A stretch of DNA of 64,000 nt from Streptomyces minutiscleroticus (GCF_014650875.1 NZ_BMVU01000005.1:248001-312000); one strand, 5' to 3'. Shown: positions 44,061-54,900, numbered from the stretch's first letter. Numbers and translations are program-made. The notes: a model not told the origin generated them from the letters alone.

Positions 44061-44750
44061 TCAGTGCTGGTAGCCGTAGACGCCGCGCGCCTGGTCGCGG
44101 ACGAGGCGGCCCTTCTCCAGCTCGATGACGCGCTTGCGCATCTGGTCCACGATGTTCTGGTCGTGGGTCGCCATCACGACGGTGGTGCCCGTCCGGTTGA
44201 TCCGGTCGAGCAGCTTCATGATGCCGACGGAGGTCTGCGGGTCGAGGTTGCCGGTCGGCTCGTCGGCGATGAGGAGCTTCGGCCGGTTGACGAAGGCGCG
44301 CGCGATGGCCACGCGCTGCTGCTCACCACCGGACAACTCGCCGGGGCGCCGGTCCTCCTTGCCGCCGAGGCCGACGAGGTCGAGCACCTGGGGCACGGAC
44401 TTGCGGATCTCGCCGCGCGACTTGCCGATGACCTCCTGCGCGAAGGCCACGTTCTCGCCGACCGTCTTGTTCGGCAGCAGACGGAAGTCCTGGAAGACGG
44501 TCCCCAGCTGGCGGCGCATCTGCGGCACCTTCCAGTTGGAGAGGCGGGCTAGGTCCTTGCCCAGGACGTGCACCTGGCCCTGGCTGCACCGCTCCTCGCG
44601 GAGGATCAGCCGCAGGAAGGTGGACTTTCCGGAGCCGGAGGACCCCACCAGGAACACGAACTCGCCGCGCTCCACTTCGAGGGAGACATCTCGAAGGGCG
44701 GGGCGGCTCTGCTTGGGGTAGACCTTGGAGACGTTGTCGAATCGGATCAC
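44061..44750 (-). CDS. ftsE: Cell division ATP-binding protein FtsE
   Basis: A 229-residue ABC ATPase. Walker A is GSSGSGKST, the Q loop is [16 protein letters not shown] (an FtsE feature), the signature is [14 protein letters not shown], Walker B is [12 protein letters not shown] and the H loop is MATHD. It partners with FtsX at the division site. GTG at 44750 begins MIRFDNVSK; longer frames add unrelated residues. The last residues (ARGVYGYQH) are typical of actinomycete FtsE. Confidence 0.96.
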   Translation of the reverse strand: MIRFDNVSKVYPKQSRPALRDVSLEVERGEFVFLVGSSGSGKSTFLRLILREERCSQGQVHVLGKDLARLSNWKVPQMRRQLGTVFQDFRLLPNKTVGENVAFAQEVIGKSRGEIRKSVPQVLDLVGLGGKEDRRPGELSGGEQQRVAIARAFVNRPKLLIADEPTGNLDPQTSVGIMKLLDRINRTGTTVVMATHDQNIVDQMRKRVIELEKGRLVRDQARGVYGYQH

Positions 44751-44941
44751 GGATGCACCACGGGTCGCCGGAGGGTAGGTGAGCGTGAGCGTACGCGAAG
44801 CCGGTGCGCGGGCGCAGTCGGCGGCCCTGGTTGCGCGACGCTTGCACGGTTTGTCATGGAACGGAAGGGCGTGATCGCGCCAGAGCGGGGCGGTACGGGG
44901 CGGGCCGCGCCGAATTCCGCGGAACCTGGCACAGTGGAGGG

Positions 44942-44968
44942 GGGAACGTTCGCGTTCCCGCAGGCGTT
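44942..44968 (+). promoter_or_regulatory. Possible ECF-type promoter upstream of the small zinc-ribbon gene
   Basis: GGAAC at 44943-44947 is followed after 17 nt by CGTT at 44965-44968, the spacing of SigE-type envelope-stress promoters in Streptomyces. The -35 region also forms a short hairpin (GGGAACG, TTCG loop, CGTTCCC). It lies 36 nt upstream of the start codon at 45004. By eye only. Confidence 0.3.
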
Positions 44969-45003
44969 GTGTACGTGGAAACGGCGCAAGGAGGGCGTAG
45001 CGC

Positions 45004-45195
45004 ATGACGTACGACCGATTGGTGTGCGCTAACTGCGCGGCGCCCGTCAGCGAGGGCCGCTGCCCCGTCTGCCGCGCCAACCGCGAGCGGCTGCAGCAGG
45101 AGGGCCCCTTCGCGGGCCTGAACCCGATGGCGCTGATCGCGGCGCTGGCCGTGCTGGTCGCGGCGGTGGCCCTGCTGGCCCACCAGACCGCGTAG
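45004..45195 (+). CDS. Small membrane protein with N-terminal zinc ribbon
   Basis: A 63-residue protein. CANCAAP and CPVCRANR give two CxxC knuckles about 10 residues apart for one zinc; a single membrane segment follows ([18 protein letters not shown], residues about 43-60). AAGGAGGG is 9 nt upstream of the ATG, a strong site that supports real translation. No function is known to me; similar small proteins occur next to ftsE in Streptomyces. Confidence 0.8.
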   Translation: MTYDRLVCANCAAPVSEGRCPVCRANRERLQQEGPFAGLNPMALIAALAVLVAAVALLAHQTA

Positions 45196-45260
45196 CGCGC
45201 GGCGGCCGGCCGCCGCGCGGACGCGCGGGGCGGGCGCGCACCGATCGCAGGGATCGTGTA

Positions 45261-45294
45261 GAAGGGCCCGGAGCGAGTGCTCCGGGCCCTTCTC
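45261..45294. terminator. Bidirectional terminator
   Basis: A 15-bp perfect stem (45261-45275 with 45280-45294) with a GAGT loop lies between the convergent small gene and sortase-substrate gene; it begins 65 nt after the first stop and 33 nt after the second. Confidence 0.85.
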
Positions 45295-45326
45295 GCGCAC
45301 GTACCGCGCCGGTGACGTCGGGGACG

Positions 45327-46208
45327 TCAGGCGGCGGCGCCGCGGCCGCTCACGAGGCGCGGCAGCATACGGAAGCCGATGCCGCCTGCGATCATCGTGG
45401 CCGCGCCGACCAGCAGGAACGTGGTCTCGGCGGCACCGGTCTCGGCCAGCTCGCCGTCCTTCGCGCCCTGGGCGCTGGTGTCGGAGGCGTCCGAGCCGGT
45501 GTCGGTCAGGGCCTCCTTGCCCTCGCTCTGCTCGACGAGGCCGCCGTCGGTGTCGATCCCGCCGCCGGTGCTGCCACCGGTGCCGGAGCCGCCGGTGTTG
45601 CCACCGGTGCCGGAGCCGCCGGTGCTGCCACCGGTGCCGCCGCCGTTGCCGGAGCCGCCGTTGCCGGAGCCACCGTCGCCGGAGCCACCGCCGGTGTTGC
45701 CACCGTTGCCGGTGCCGCCGCCGTTGCCGGTGCCGCCGCCGTTGCCGTTGCCGCCGTTCTGCGAGCCACCGTCACCGGAACCGCCGCCGTTGCCACCGCC
45801 GCCGTTCTCGGAGCCACCGTCACCGGTACCGCCGTTCTCGGAGCCACCGTCGCCCGTGCCGCCGTTCTCGGAGCCACCGTCACCGGTACCGCCGTTCTCG
45901 GAGCCACCGTCACCGGTACCGCCGTTCTCGGAGCCACCGTCACCGGTACCGCCGTTCTCGGAGCCACCGTCGCCCGTGCCGCCGTTCTCGGAGCCGTCGC
46001 CGCACGACGGGTCGACGACGATGTCACAGGTGGGGTCGTCGCCCTCGCCCGCAACGGTGGCACCGACCGACACGCCGCTGCTGCCGGCCTCCAGCCCGAG
46101 GTCGATCTCAAGGGCCGAAGCGGCGCCCGCCGCAGTGAGGGAGGCGCCGGCTGCGATCACGGCGCCCGCGGCTATCCGCGCGACGCGGATCCGCGTCTTC
46201 TTGGTCAT
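45327..46208 (-). CDS. Sortase-anchored surface protein (LAETG) with Gly/Ser/Asn repeats
   Basis: A 293-residue wall protein. The signal peptide (IAAGAVIAAGASLTAAGAASA) ends near residue 33. A short unique part contains two cysteines (PTCDIVVDPSCGDG), then the chain is a flexible stalk of Gly/Ser/Asn/Thr/Asp, with 10-residue units GGSENGGTGD repeated six times followed by looser GGSGNGG repeats. The C-terminus has LAETG, a hydrophobic segment (TTFLLVGAATMIAGGIGF) and RLVSGR, the class E sortase signal of Streptomyces. The stalk would carry the small N-terminal domain away from the wall. What that domain binds is unclear. Confidence 0.88.
   Translation of the reverse strand: MTKKTRIRVARIAAGAVIAAGASLTAAGAASALEIDLGLEAGSSGVSVGATVAGEGDDPTCDIVVDPSCGDGSENGGTGDGGSENGGTGDGGSENGGTGDGGSENGGTGDGGSENGGTGDGGSENGGTGDGGSENGGGGNGGGSGDGGSQNGGNGNGGGTGNGGGTGNGGNTGGGSGDGGSGNGGSGNGGGTGGSTGGSGTGGNTGGSGTGGSTGGGIDTDGGLVEQSEGKEALTDTGSDASDTSAQGAKDGELAETGAAETTFLLVGAATMIAGGIGFRMLPRLVSGRGAAA
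45811..45990 (-). repeat. Six exact-length 30-bp tandem repeats in the surface-protein gene
   Basis: Units begin at 45811, 45841, 45871, 45901, 45931 and 45961. Two versions alternate, differing only in a 10-base block (CACCGGTACC or CGCCCGTGCC on the plus strand), in the order A B A A A B. A truncated unit follows. The protein sequence is the same for both versions. Confidence 0.9.
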
Positions 46209-46527
46209 GTAACTGCTACCCCCAGTAGCTGTTCGTCAATGGAGCAGCGCCCGGGGCAGCGACATCGGGGCAGCAAGCGTGAGAAGGCCCCCGGTTTCAC
46301 ATGCGCCCCGGAGATGCGCATGCCGCACTCAACCCTTCCCAGTTTTCACAGAAGCGTCAAGGCCGTTGCGGGCGCGATGTCCGGTACCGGAATATTTGCC
46401 CGTCGTAGGGACATGTGACTGTGATGTAAAAGCCACAACATCCGCACACGAAAAGGCAACTGCCGCCCGAGAGGCGGCAATTGCCCTGTCGACAAAGTGA
46501 CGTTCTCCTGCGGAATTCCGCGGCGTC
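46209..46527. other. Intergenic region between the surface-protein gene and prfB
   Basis: About 320 bases holding the promoter region of the surface-protein gene (about 46210-46440) and the prfB terminator. No gene or further element is visible. Confidence 0.5.
46455..46485 (-). terminator. Intrinsic terminator of prfB
   Basis: A 13-bp stem with one G-T pair (46455-46467 with 46473-46485), loop CGAGA, followed on the minus strand by TTTT (46451-46454). It lies 43 nt past the prfB stop. Confidence 0.85.
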
Positions 46528-47634
46528 CTACTTCTCCTGCTGCTTGCGCCAGCGAATCCCGGCCTCCAGGAAGCCCTCGATCTCGCCGTTGAAGACGGCC
46601 TCGGGGTTGCCGACCTCGAACTCCGTCCGCAGGTCCTTGACCATCTGGTACGGGTGCAGGACGTACGACCGCATCTGGTTGCCCCAGGAGTTGCCGCCGT
46701 CGCCCTTGAGGGCGTCCATCTTGGCCTGCTCCTCCTGGCGGCGCCGCTCCAGCAGCTTGGCCTGGAGGACGTTCATCGCGGTCGCCTTGTTCTGGATCTG
46801 CGACCGCTCGTTCTGGCAGGAGACCACGATGCCCGTGGGCAGGTGGGTGATGCGCACCGCGGAGTCGGTGGTGTTGACGCCCTGGCCGCCGGGACCGGAG
46901 GACCGGTACACGTCGATGCGCAGCTCGGACTCGTCGATCTCCACGTGGTCGGACTGCTCGACGACGGGCAGCACCTCGACGCCGGCGAAGGAGGTCTGGC
47001 GGCGGCCCTGGTTGTCGAAGGGCGAGATGCGCACGAGGCGGTGCGTGCCCTGCTCCACCGAGAGCGTGCCGTAGGCGTACGGCGCCTGGACGGCGAAGGT
47101 GGTCGACTTGATGCCGGCCTCTTCGGCGTACGACGTCTCGTAGATCTCGGTCTTGTAGCCGTGCTGCTCGGCCCAGCGCAGGTACATGCGCTGGAGCTTC
47201 TCGGCGAAGTCGGCGGCGTCGACGCCGCCCGCCTCGGCCCGGATGTTGACGAGCGCCTCACGGGCGTCGTACTCGCCGGACAGCAGCGTGCGGACCTCCA
47301 TCTCGTCCAGCGCCTTCTTGACGGCGGTGAGCTCGGACTCGGCCTCGGCACGGGTGTCCGGGTCGTCCTCCTCCTCGGCCATCTCGAAGAGCACGCCGAG
47401 ATCGTCGATCCGGCCGCGCAGCGCCTCCGCCTTCCTGACCTCGGCCTGGAGGTGGGAGAGCTTGCTGGTGATCTTCTGCGCCTCGTCGGGGTTGTCCCAC
47501 AGGGAGGGCGCGGCCGCCTGCTCCTCGAGCACGGCGATGTCTGCCCTCATCTTGTCGAGGTCCAGGACGGCCTCGATCGACTCCATGGTCGAGGAGAGGG
47601 ACTTGAGCTCTTCGGATACATCGAGGACTGCCAC
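46528..47634 (-). CDS. prfB: Peptide chain release factor 2
   Basis: A 368-residue RF2 that ends translation at UGA and UAA. The stop-reading tripeptide SPF is in [12 protein letters not shown] and the hydrolysis motif GGQ is in [14 protein letters not shown]. The frame is continuous from the GTG at 47634, so there is no programmed +1 frameshift of the kind that controls E. coli prfB; actinomycetes usually lack it. GGAGG lies directly upstream. pkaB lies further upstream in the same direction, 244 bp away. Confidence 0.96.
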   Translation of the reverse strand: MAVLDVSEELKSLSSTMESIEAVLDLDKMRADIAVLEEQAAAPSLWDNPDEAQKITSKLSHLQAEVRKAEALRGRIDDLGVLFEMAEEEDDPDTRAEAESELTAVKKALDEMEVRTLLSGEYDAREALVNIRAEAGGVDAADFAEKLQRMYLRWAEQHGYKTEIYETSYAEEAGIKSTTFAVQAPYAYGTLSVEQGTHRLVRISPFDNQGRRQTSFAGVEVLPVVEQSDHVEIDESELRIDVYRSSGPGGQGVNTTDSAVRITHLPTGIVVSCQNERSQIQNKATAMNVLQAKLLERRRQEEQAKMDALKGDGGNSWGNQMRSYVLHPYQMVKDLRTEFEVGNPEAVFNGEIEGFLEAGIRWRKQQEK

Positions 47635-47878
47635 GCCTCCAGCCTAACGGCTGTGGCAACCGAGCCAGGCCCCTCGCCCCCGCGGCGCCCCGTACGTGGC
47701 CTCGGAACCCTTGTGCCGCCCGGGCGGCACGGGCCCCGGGCCGCAGGGCGGGGGCCGGGCGGGAAGGGACGGGGCACGGCGGCCGGCGGGACCGGGGCCG
47801 CCCGTGCGGGGCCCCGGTCGTCGGCTCCGGTCGGCTCCGGTCCCGACCGTCGTCCCCGGTCGTCCCCGGTCGTCCCGG

Positions 47879-49120
47879 TCAGGGGGACTCGGGCGCCGAG
47901 TTCTTCGTGTCCTGGGGTGTCGCGTCCGCGTCGTCGCCCGTGGTCGCGGCCCACGTGCCCACGCCGGCCGCGGCGACGAGGACGGCCGCCGCCGCGCCGA
48001 TGCCGATGCGGCGGCGCCGCGCGGCCGACCTGTGCCGGGCCGAGCCGGGCCGCGGCGCGCCGGCCGCGCGCGGCGCCCTGGCGGTGCCGAGCGCTCCCCC
48101 GGCCAGCTCGTCGGGGGCGGGGACGCGCATGCTCGTGTGGGTGTCGCGGTTGGAGTCGGGGGCCGAGCCGCGCACCAGCGGCACCGCGCCCCGGCGGACG
48201 CGCTCGCGCGGCTCCTCCGGCTCGGGCTCGTCCTCGGGCGCGGCCCCCGGCTCCCCCTGCTCGGCGTACGGCTCGTCCACGTCGAGCGGCGGCAGGCCCG
48301 CCAGCGACGGCAGCTGCTCCCGCAGCCGGGCGGCCAGCTCGGAGGCGCGCAGCCGGGACGCCGGCGCCTTGGCCAGGCACTGCACGAGCAGCTGCCACAG
48401 CTCCTCGGGGATGCCCGGGAGGGGCACCACGGTCTCGGTCACGTGGCGGCGCAGCACCGCGCCGGGGTGGCCGCCGCCGAAGGGCGTGAAGCCCGCCAGC
48501 AGCTCGTACAGCACCGTGGCCAGCGCGTAGATGTCGACGGAGGCGCGCGGCGGCAGGCCCTCGACCATCTCGGGCGCGAGGTAGTCGGGCGTACCGATGA
48601 TCTTGGTGGCGCGGGTCCGCCGGGGCGAGTCGATCAACTTGGCGACGCCGAAGTCCGTGAGCAGGGCGGGGTGCGCGCCGCCGGGGCCGAGCGGGCCCTC
48701 CATGTCGAGCAGGATGTTCTCGGGCTTCACGTCCCGGTGCACGACGCCCTCGGCGTGCGCGGCGGCGAGGCCGTCGGCGACGTCCGCGACGATCGCGACG
48801 GCCGCCTCGGGGGCGAGCCGCCGCTCGCGGTCCAGCCGGGTGCGCAGGTCGGTGCCGCGGACGAGGTCCATGACGAGCGCCAGGTCGTTGCCGTCCACGA
48901 CCAGGTCGCGGACGGTGACCACGTGCGGGTGGTCCAGGCCCAGCAGGGCCGTGCGCTCCTGCACGAAGCGGCCGACGAGCTCCTGGTCGGACGCGAGGTC
49001 CTCGCGCAGCAGCTTGATCGCGACGGGGCCGTCCGGCCCCTCGCCCAGCCACACCGTGCCGACGCTGCCGCGTCCCAGGATCTGGTGCGCGGTGTACCGG
49101 CTGCCGATCTTCCGTGCCAA
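47879..49120 (-). CDS. pkaB: Transmembrane serine/threonine protein kinase PkaB
   Basis: A 413-residue kinase with the catalytic domain at residues about 9-275: LGRGSVGTVWL (glycine loop), AIKLLRED (lysine), VVHRDVKPENILL (catalytic loop), LTDFGVAKL and GTPDYLAPEM. A charged linker with several Thr/Ser leads to one membrane segment (IGIGAAAAVLVAAAGVGTWAA, about 370-392) and a short outside tail. TTG at 49120 has AGGAG 5 nt upstream and gives the usual ARKIGSRYTAHQ opening. Length is close to the published S. coelicolor PkaB. pkaA lies upstream in the same direction. Confidence 0.92.
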   Translation of the reverse strand: MARKIGSRYTAHQILGRGSVGTVWLGEGPDGPVAIKLLREDLASDQELVGRFVQERTALLGLDHPHVVTVRDLVVDGNDLALVMDLVRGTDLRTRLDRERRLAPEAAVAIVADVADGLAAAHAEGVVHRDVKPENILLDMEGPLGPGGAHPALLTDFGVAKLIDSPRRTRATKIIGTPDYLAPEMVEGLPPRASVDIYALATVLYELLAGFTPFGGGHPGAVLRRHVTETVVPLPGIPEELWQLLVQCLAKAPASRLRASELAARLREQLPSLAGLPPLDVDEPYAEQGEPGAAPEDEPEPEEPRERVRRGAVPLVRGSAPDSNRDTHTSMRVPAPDELAGGALGTARAPRAAGAPRPGSARHRSAARRRRIGIGAAAAVLVAAAGVGTWAATTGDDADATPQDTKNSAPESP

Positions 49121-49560
49121 GGCTGCTCCTACGGACGCGTGGTGCCGACGCTGCGTCTGCGCGGGGACGGCCTCCCCGCCCCCGCACGCCCGGCCGGGGA
49201 AGCGCCGGAGGCGCTGCGGCCGGGAACCTACGGTCGACAAAACTACGCGCCCCGGCGGCCGTCCTCCGCCACCGAGAGGGAATTCGTCCCCGGTTGTCGA
49301 CAAATCCCCAGAGCGGCCGATCGTGCCGACTCGCACCGTGTCGTACGGCGTCGTGCCGAGCCGTACCGCGTCGAAGCGGGCCGTGGCACGTCGTGCCGGA
49401 TCGTACGGAGGCGTGCCGGGGCGCCGGAGGTACCGCCGGGTGGCCCGACGGGGCCGGAACCGCCGGACGCGTCCGCACCGCTGCCGCCCGGCACCGCCCG
49501 TGCCGCCGCACCGCTGCCGCCGCCCGGTGCCGACGCGGCCGCCGCCGCTCCGGTGCGGCG
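49121..49560. other. Intergenic region between pkaA and pkaB
   Basis: About 440 bases without a gene. GTCGACAAA occurs twice in the same orientation (49233-49241 and 49296-49304), the second inside the palindrome TTGTCGACAA. A GC hairpin around 49189-49225 has an inner AGCGCC/GGCGCT helix. From 49320 to 49430 the motif CGTCGTGCCG recurs with variations. These may form the pkaB promoter region. Confidence 0.4.
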
Positions 49561-51267
49561 TCAGGCGCCGGAGCCGCCCGAACCGCCGGAGCCGCCGCCG
49601 AGGTCGCCGATCCAGTCGGTGACGGTGGTGAACCAGTCCGTCAGCTGGTCCCAGTAGCCCTTCGTCGTGCCGATCCAGTCCTGCAGCGGGCTGAGCTCCC
49701 AGATGAGCCAGCCGGCCACGAACAGGATGACGATCGTGAAGAGGCAGCCCTTCAGGCAGCCGAGACCGGGGATCCGCATCGGGTTGGCGCTGCGCTGACG
49801 CGGCGGCCGGGGCTCGCGCGGCGGACGCTGCTGCCGGGGCGCCGGCTCCGCGGGCCGCTGCGGCGCGGGCGCGTACCGCTGCGGCTGGGGCTGGGGCGCG
49901 GGAGGCGGCGCGTACCGCTGTTGCTGCTGCGGCTGCGGGGGCTGCTGCGGATATCCGTAGCCCGGGCCGGGGCCCCCGGCGGGCCGCTGGGGCTGCTGCG
50001 GGCGCTGGACCTGCCGCTGCGGGCGGCGGCGCAGCGGGTCCTGGTCCGGGTCGACGTACGACTGGACCTGCGTCTGCTCGTTGCGGTCGCGGGCGGCGCG
50101 CAGCTGGCTCTGCCAGGGGTGCGGGCCGTCCGGCTGCTGCGGCCCCGGCTGGTTCTGCGGCACCGGCGGCAGGACCGCGGTGGGGTCGGCGGCGCCGTGG
50201 TGCGGCAGCACGGACGTGGCGTCCGCGTCGCCGCCGGGCGTGTGGGGCAGGACGCTGGTCGCCGCGTTCGGGTCGTACGCGCCCGCCGTGTGGGGCAGGA
50301 CGCTGGTCGCGGCGTTGGGGTCGGCGACGCCCGGGGTGTCCGGGACGGGCGCCGGCGCGGGGTCGGGGGCGAGCAGCGCGCCCACGCCCTCGGCGGCGGC
50401 GATCTGCGCGGAGGTGGCGTGCACGCCGACGCCCTGGGCGACCGCGCGCAGGGCGCGGGCGAGGTTCTCGGCGCTGGGCCGCTCGTCCGGGTTCTTGCGC
50501 AGGCAGCGCTCGATGACCGTCCACAGCGGGTCGGGGACGGTGGAGGGGCGGCGCGGCTCGGCGCTCAGGTGCTGGTGCAGCACTTCGAGCGCGGTCCCTC
50601 CGCCGAACGGGGGACGCCCGGTGACCAGCTCGTACAGCATGATCCCGGCGCCGTAGACGTCGACGGCGGAGGTCTGCGGGCGGCCCTCGGCGGACTCGGG
50701 GGCGACGTACGCGGGGGTGCCGACGAACTCGTGCGTACGGGTCAGGCCCGGGGAGTCGGCCAGACGGGCGATGCCGAAGTCGGTGAGCATCGGGTGCATC
50801 TCGCCGCCGTCCTGCCTGAGCAGGACGTTCGCCGGCTTCAGGTCGCGGTGCACGACGCCGTCGGCGTGGCTGGCGGCGAGCGCGTCGGCCACCTGGGCGG
50901 TGAGCAGGGCGGCGCCGACCGGCGAGAAGGGGCCGTTCTCGCGCAGGTAGCGGTGCAGGTCGGGGCCTTCGACCAGATCCATGACGAGGGCGAGCAGATC
51001 GCCCTCGACGACGAGGTCGCGCACCCGCACGATGTTCGGGTGGGTCAGGCGGAGCAGGACGGACCGCTCCCGCAGGAACCGCATGACCACGTCGGGGTCG
51101 CCGGCCAGCTCCTCCTTGAGGACCTTGATCGCCACGGTCTCGCCGGGCCGGCCCTGGACGGCCGCCTCCGCGCCTGCCGTCTCGCGCTGGCGGGCGCGCC
51201 AGACGGTGCCCGTGGCGCCGCGTCCCAGCGGCTCCTCCAGGAGGTACTTGCTCCCTACCGGACGCAC
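49561..51267 (-). CDS. pkaA: Transmembrane serine/threonine protein kinase PkaA
   Basis: A 568-residue kinase. The catalytic domain (about 6-285) has LGRGATGTVWRAR, VAIKVLKEEL after a 17-residue insertion, VVHRDLKPANVLL, LTDFGIARL and GTPAYVAPES. The linker carries three ATSVLPH-like units plus PTAVLPP (around residues 335-385), then a long Pro/Gln/Arg region, one membrane segment (GCLFTIVILFVAGWLIWEL, about 510-528) and a small outside tail with several Trp. GTG at 51267 follows GGGAG. The TxVLP threonines are good candidates for phosphorylation and FHA binding; an FHA protein is encoded divergently next door. Confidence 0.92.
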   Translation of the reverse strand: MRPVGSKYLLEEPLGRGATGTVWRARQRETAGAEAAVQGRPGETVAIKVLKEELAGDPDVVMRFLRERSVLLRLTHPNIVRVRDLVVEGDLLALVMDLVEGPDLHRYLRENGPFSPVGAALLTAQVADALAASHADGVVHRDLKPANVLLRQDGGEMHPMLTDFGIARLADSPGLTRTHEFVGTPAYVAPESAEGRPQTSAVDVYGAGIMLYELVTGRPPFGGGTALEVLHQHLSAEPRRPSTVPDPLWTVIERCLRKNPDERPSAENLARALRAVAQGVGVHATSAQIAAAEGVGALLAPDPAPAPVPDTPGVADPNAATSVLPHTAGAYDPNAATSVLPHTPGGDADATSVLPHHGAADPTAVLPPVPQNQPGPQQPDGPHPWQSQLRAARDRNEQTQVQSYVDPDQDPLRRRPQRQVQRPQQPQRPAGGPGPGYGYPQQPPQPQQQQRYAPPPAPQPQPQRYAPAPQRPAEPAPRQQRPPREPRPPRQRSANPMRIPGLGCLKGCLFTIVILFVAGWLIWELSPLQDWIGTTKGYWDQLTDWFTTVTDWIGDLGGGSGGSGGSGA

Positions 51268-51906
51268 GTCATGCGCTCCCTGCTGCTTGCTTGTGCCTGC
51301 TTGCCTGGTGTGCCTGGTCCGTCGCACCGTCGACGCCGCCGCACGGCGCCCTTGCGCGGTCCGTGCGCCGTCGTCCACCGCGCGCGCGGTGTTTTCCGAC
51401 CCACTGTAGTGCCGCAGTGCCCGGCGCAGGGGGCGTCGTCGCTGCGTGCCCCGGGTTCCGGGCCCGAAGGCCGTGACGGGGCGTCGTGGCGGGGGTCGTG
51501 GGGTGCCCTGGCGGGGGTCCGCCGCGGACGCGGTGCGGAGGGCGGGCCGGGGACGGGGTCCCCGGAAGTGGCGTGAAAAGGGTTCATGGGGGTGGGCCGA
51601 GGGCGGTCGTCGGAGATCGCGTACGACGGTGTGACGCGTGTTCGACGGAAAGACGCTCCCTCCGGGCACTTGGTTGCCGCACCTTGGCGTGAGTGATCTC
51701 AACCGCTCACTGGTCAGGCACTTTTACGGGCAGAGCCGACCAATCAAGATCGATTGCCACCGGGCGGCGGGCACATTGTCGGCGGCAGGTGCGAGGATGC
51801 CTTCGAGTACTGGCCGACGTGCCCGTGAGCGGTGGGGGAATCTGCGGTGGGGGGACCGCAGCACTGCCTGGTCGCGGGTGCCGCGCAGAAGGGACCGCTG
51901 GCGGCG
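51268..51906. other. Divergent intergenic region between pkaA and the FHA-FtsK gene
   Basis: About 640 bases. Possible frames give no domain, so I see no gene. The part from 51660 to 51790 is less GC-rich and probably contains one or both promoters. CCGCTCAC near 51699 and GTGAGCGG near 51827 form a widely spaced inverted repeat of doubtful meaning. Confidence 0.4.
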
Positions 51907-54900
51907 ATGCAGATCCGGCTGACCGTCGTAGACCCGCAGGGGGCCCGCCCCGAGCCGCAGGGCACGCGTGCCGAGCCGCAGGGGCGCGCCGCCTCCTGCG
52001 ACGTGCTGGTCACCGCGCCGGCCGGCACCGCGCTCGCCGCGGTGGCCTCCGCGCTGGCCTCGTCGGTCGGCGGCGAGGGCCCCGGGGTGCTGTACGCGGG
52101 CGCCGAGCGGCTCGACGCGCAGCGCTGCACGCTGGGCGAGCCGCCGCTGACGGACGGCGCGGTGCTGTCCCTGGGCGCCCCGGCCGAGCCGGGTCCCGAG
52201 CCGGACGCGACGGCGGCGCAGCTGCACGTGGTCGCGGGCCCCGACGCGGGCGGCGTGCACCTGCTGCACGGCGGCCGCATCGGCATCGGCCGCTCCGCCG
52301 ACGCGGACGTCCCGCTGGACGACCCGGACGTCTCCCGACTGCACTGCGCGGTGACGGTCGCCGAGGACGGCGGCGTCTGCGTGGCCGACCTCGGCTCGAC
52401 GAACGGCACGACCCTGGACGGCGTGCGCGTGGGCGACCGCCCCGTGCGGTTCGCGCCGGGCGCGCTGCTGCGGATCGGCGAGTCCGCCCTGCGGCTGACG
52501 GCGCCCGGCGAGCGCCCCGCGCTCCTGGAGACGGCCCCGGACGGCGAGGGCCACGTACGGGTGCCCGCGGCCGGGCACCGGGGGACGGCGGCAGGCGCCG
52601 GGACGACGGCAGGCGCGGCGACGCCGAGTGGGGCGACGGCGGCCGGGGCGTCCGCCTCGGGGGGCCGCGAAGGACAGGCGCACCGGAGCCCCGGTGTGCC
52701 CCGCGCGCGTGAAGAGGGCTCCGGGGCCGCGGGCGACACGCACCACGGGTTCGGTGCGGGCGGATGGGGCGCCTCGGGCGGCGCCCCGGGAGCGCAGGGG
52801 CACGGCCCGGCGGACCCGCGCGTCGTGCCCGGGCAGGGCCGGGCGCCGGGGATCGAGGCCACGCGCGCGGGCGGTCCCGACGGCCCCGGGTCCGAGGGCG
52901 CGGGGTCCGGGGCCGCGAGGGGCGGGGACCTCGGGCGTACGGGCGCGGACGCGGGGGCCCGCGGGCCGGCCGGCGACCGCCGTACCGCGCCCGGTGGCGG
53001 CGACGGTCGGGCCGCGCGCGGGGGCGGCCGCGCCGGGGCCGCCGGTGCGGCGGGCCCGGTGGACACGGCAGGTGCGGCGGGCGCCTTCGGCGGCCCGTCG
53101 GGCGGGTCGTCCGGCGGCGGTGCCAGAGGCCCGTACGCGGACGGGCCGGACGGGGACGGCCGCCGGCCCCCTGTCGTCGGGGCGCCCGACGACACGGGCG
53201 GGTTCGACGCCGCCGGCGGGAGCACGCGGAAGGGGACCCCGCTGCGGGGTACGCCCGTACCGCGCGGCGTGCGCAAACGCGGGTTCACGGCGTGGGCGCG
53301 CCGACTGGCCGGGGGCCGCGGCGACGCGCCCGACCCCGGCCGGGACGAGTACGGGACGCACGTGTCGCACGGGGCGTACAAGGCGTACGCCGGGGACGGC
53401 GAGCCGCCCGCCGGGCGCCCGGGGACCGGCGCGCCCGGACCGGAGCTGTGGCCGGACCCGGCGACGCTGCTGCTGGCCGCGCTCGGGCCGGGGCCGCGGC
53501 TGTGGGAGCGCGGGCCGGGGCACCCCGAGACGCTGGCCGTCCGGCTGGGCACGGCGGACCGGGCGGCGCCCGACGGGTCGGGCCTGCTGCACGGGGTGCC
53601 GGTGACCGCAGGGCTGCGGGAGGTCGGGGCGCTCGGCCTGGCCGGACCGCGGGAGCGGCTCGCCGGGCTCGCCCGCGCGGTGCTCGCCCAGCTCGCCGCG
53701 CTGCACTCCCCCGACACCCTGGAGATCGTCCTCGTCAGCACGGACCGCTCGCGCCCCGTGGCGGAGCGGACGGCGGAGTGGTCCTGGCTCGGCTGGCTCC
53801 CCCACCTGCGCCCGGCCCACGGCCAGGACTGCCGCCTGCTCCTGGCCTACGACCACGAGCAGGCGGCGGCCCGCACGGACGAGCTGCTCCGCCGGCTCGA
53901 CGACCACCTCGCCGACCGGGCGCACGCCTCGGGCACGGCCCCGGCACGCCCGGCGTCCGCCTCGGACGCGGCCTCCGCGCGTCCGGCGGCCGCCGACCGG
54001 CCGGCCCCTCCGTCCACCGCACCGTCCGCCGCTCCGCCGGCGGCCCAGGTCGCGGCGGGCGCGGCCGGGCACCAGGACCGTCACGGCCACCACGACCCGC
54101 ACGGTCACCAGGACTCGCACGGCCAGGACCCGTACGGCCGCCCCGAGGACCGCGACGGGACTGCGGGAGGCGGCCGGCGGCAGCGTCCCCGGCCCTCCTG
54201 GGCCGTCGTCGAGGAGGCGGAGTGGACCGGACCCCGCACGGTGCTCGTCGTGGACGGCGACCCCGGCGCCGGGACCCGCGAGGCGGTGGCCCGGCTCGCC
54301 GCCGAGGGGCCGCTGGTGGGCGTACACGTCGTGGTGCTCGCCGACACCCCCGCCGCCTCCCCCGCCTCGCCGGTCGCCGACACGTACGAGGCGGCCTGCG
54401 CGGTGTCTCCCGCCTTCCGCGCGTGCGGCGCGGTCGCGCTGCTCAGCGGCGACGTGGCCACGGCGCTGCGGCTGCTGCGCGTGGCGCAGGACGGCCCCGT
54501 GGGGCACGGCACCGTGGCCGCGGTGGACGCGGTGTCGGCGGCCTGGGCCGAGCGGTTCGCGCGCGCCCTCGCCCCGCTGCGCACGGACGGCGCCCTCGGC
54601 TCCCGGCCGCACGCGCGCGTGTCCGCTCCGCTGCCGCAGGCGGCGCGGCTGCTGGACGAGCTGGGGCTGGCCCGGGCCACCCCGGCGTCGCTGATGGCCC
54701 GGTGGGCGGACGCCGCCGACGACGCGGAGGCGCTCGGCGGGCGCGCCGTCGCCGTCCTGGGCGCGGGCCCGCGCGGTCCCGTCACCGTGGACCTCGCCGC
54801 CGAGGGCCCGCACCTGCTGATCGAGGGCCCGCCGGGCAGCGGCCGTACGGAGCTGCTGCGCTCCGTCGCCGCCTCGCTCGCCGCGGCCGAGCGGCCCGAC

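Noticed and set aside
45811-45990. 30-bp repeats resembling a CRISPR array
   Set aside because: The units are contiguous with no spacers, in frame, and encode the Gly/Ser/Asn stalk of a surface protein.
46528-47634. Programmed frameshift in prfB
   Set aside because: The frame is open from the GTG start through SPF and GGQ to the end; no internal UGA occurs at the usual site.
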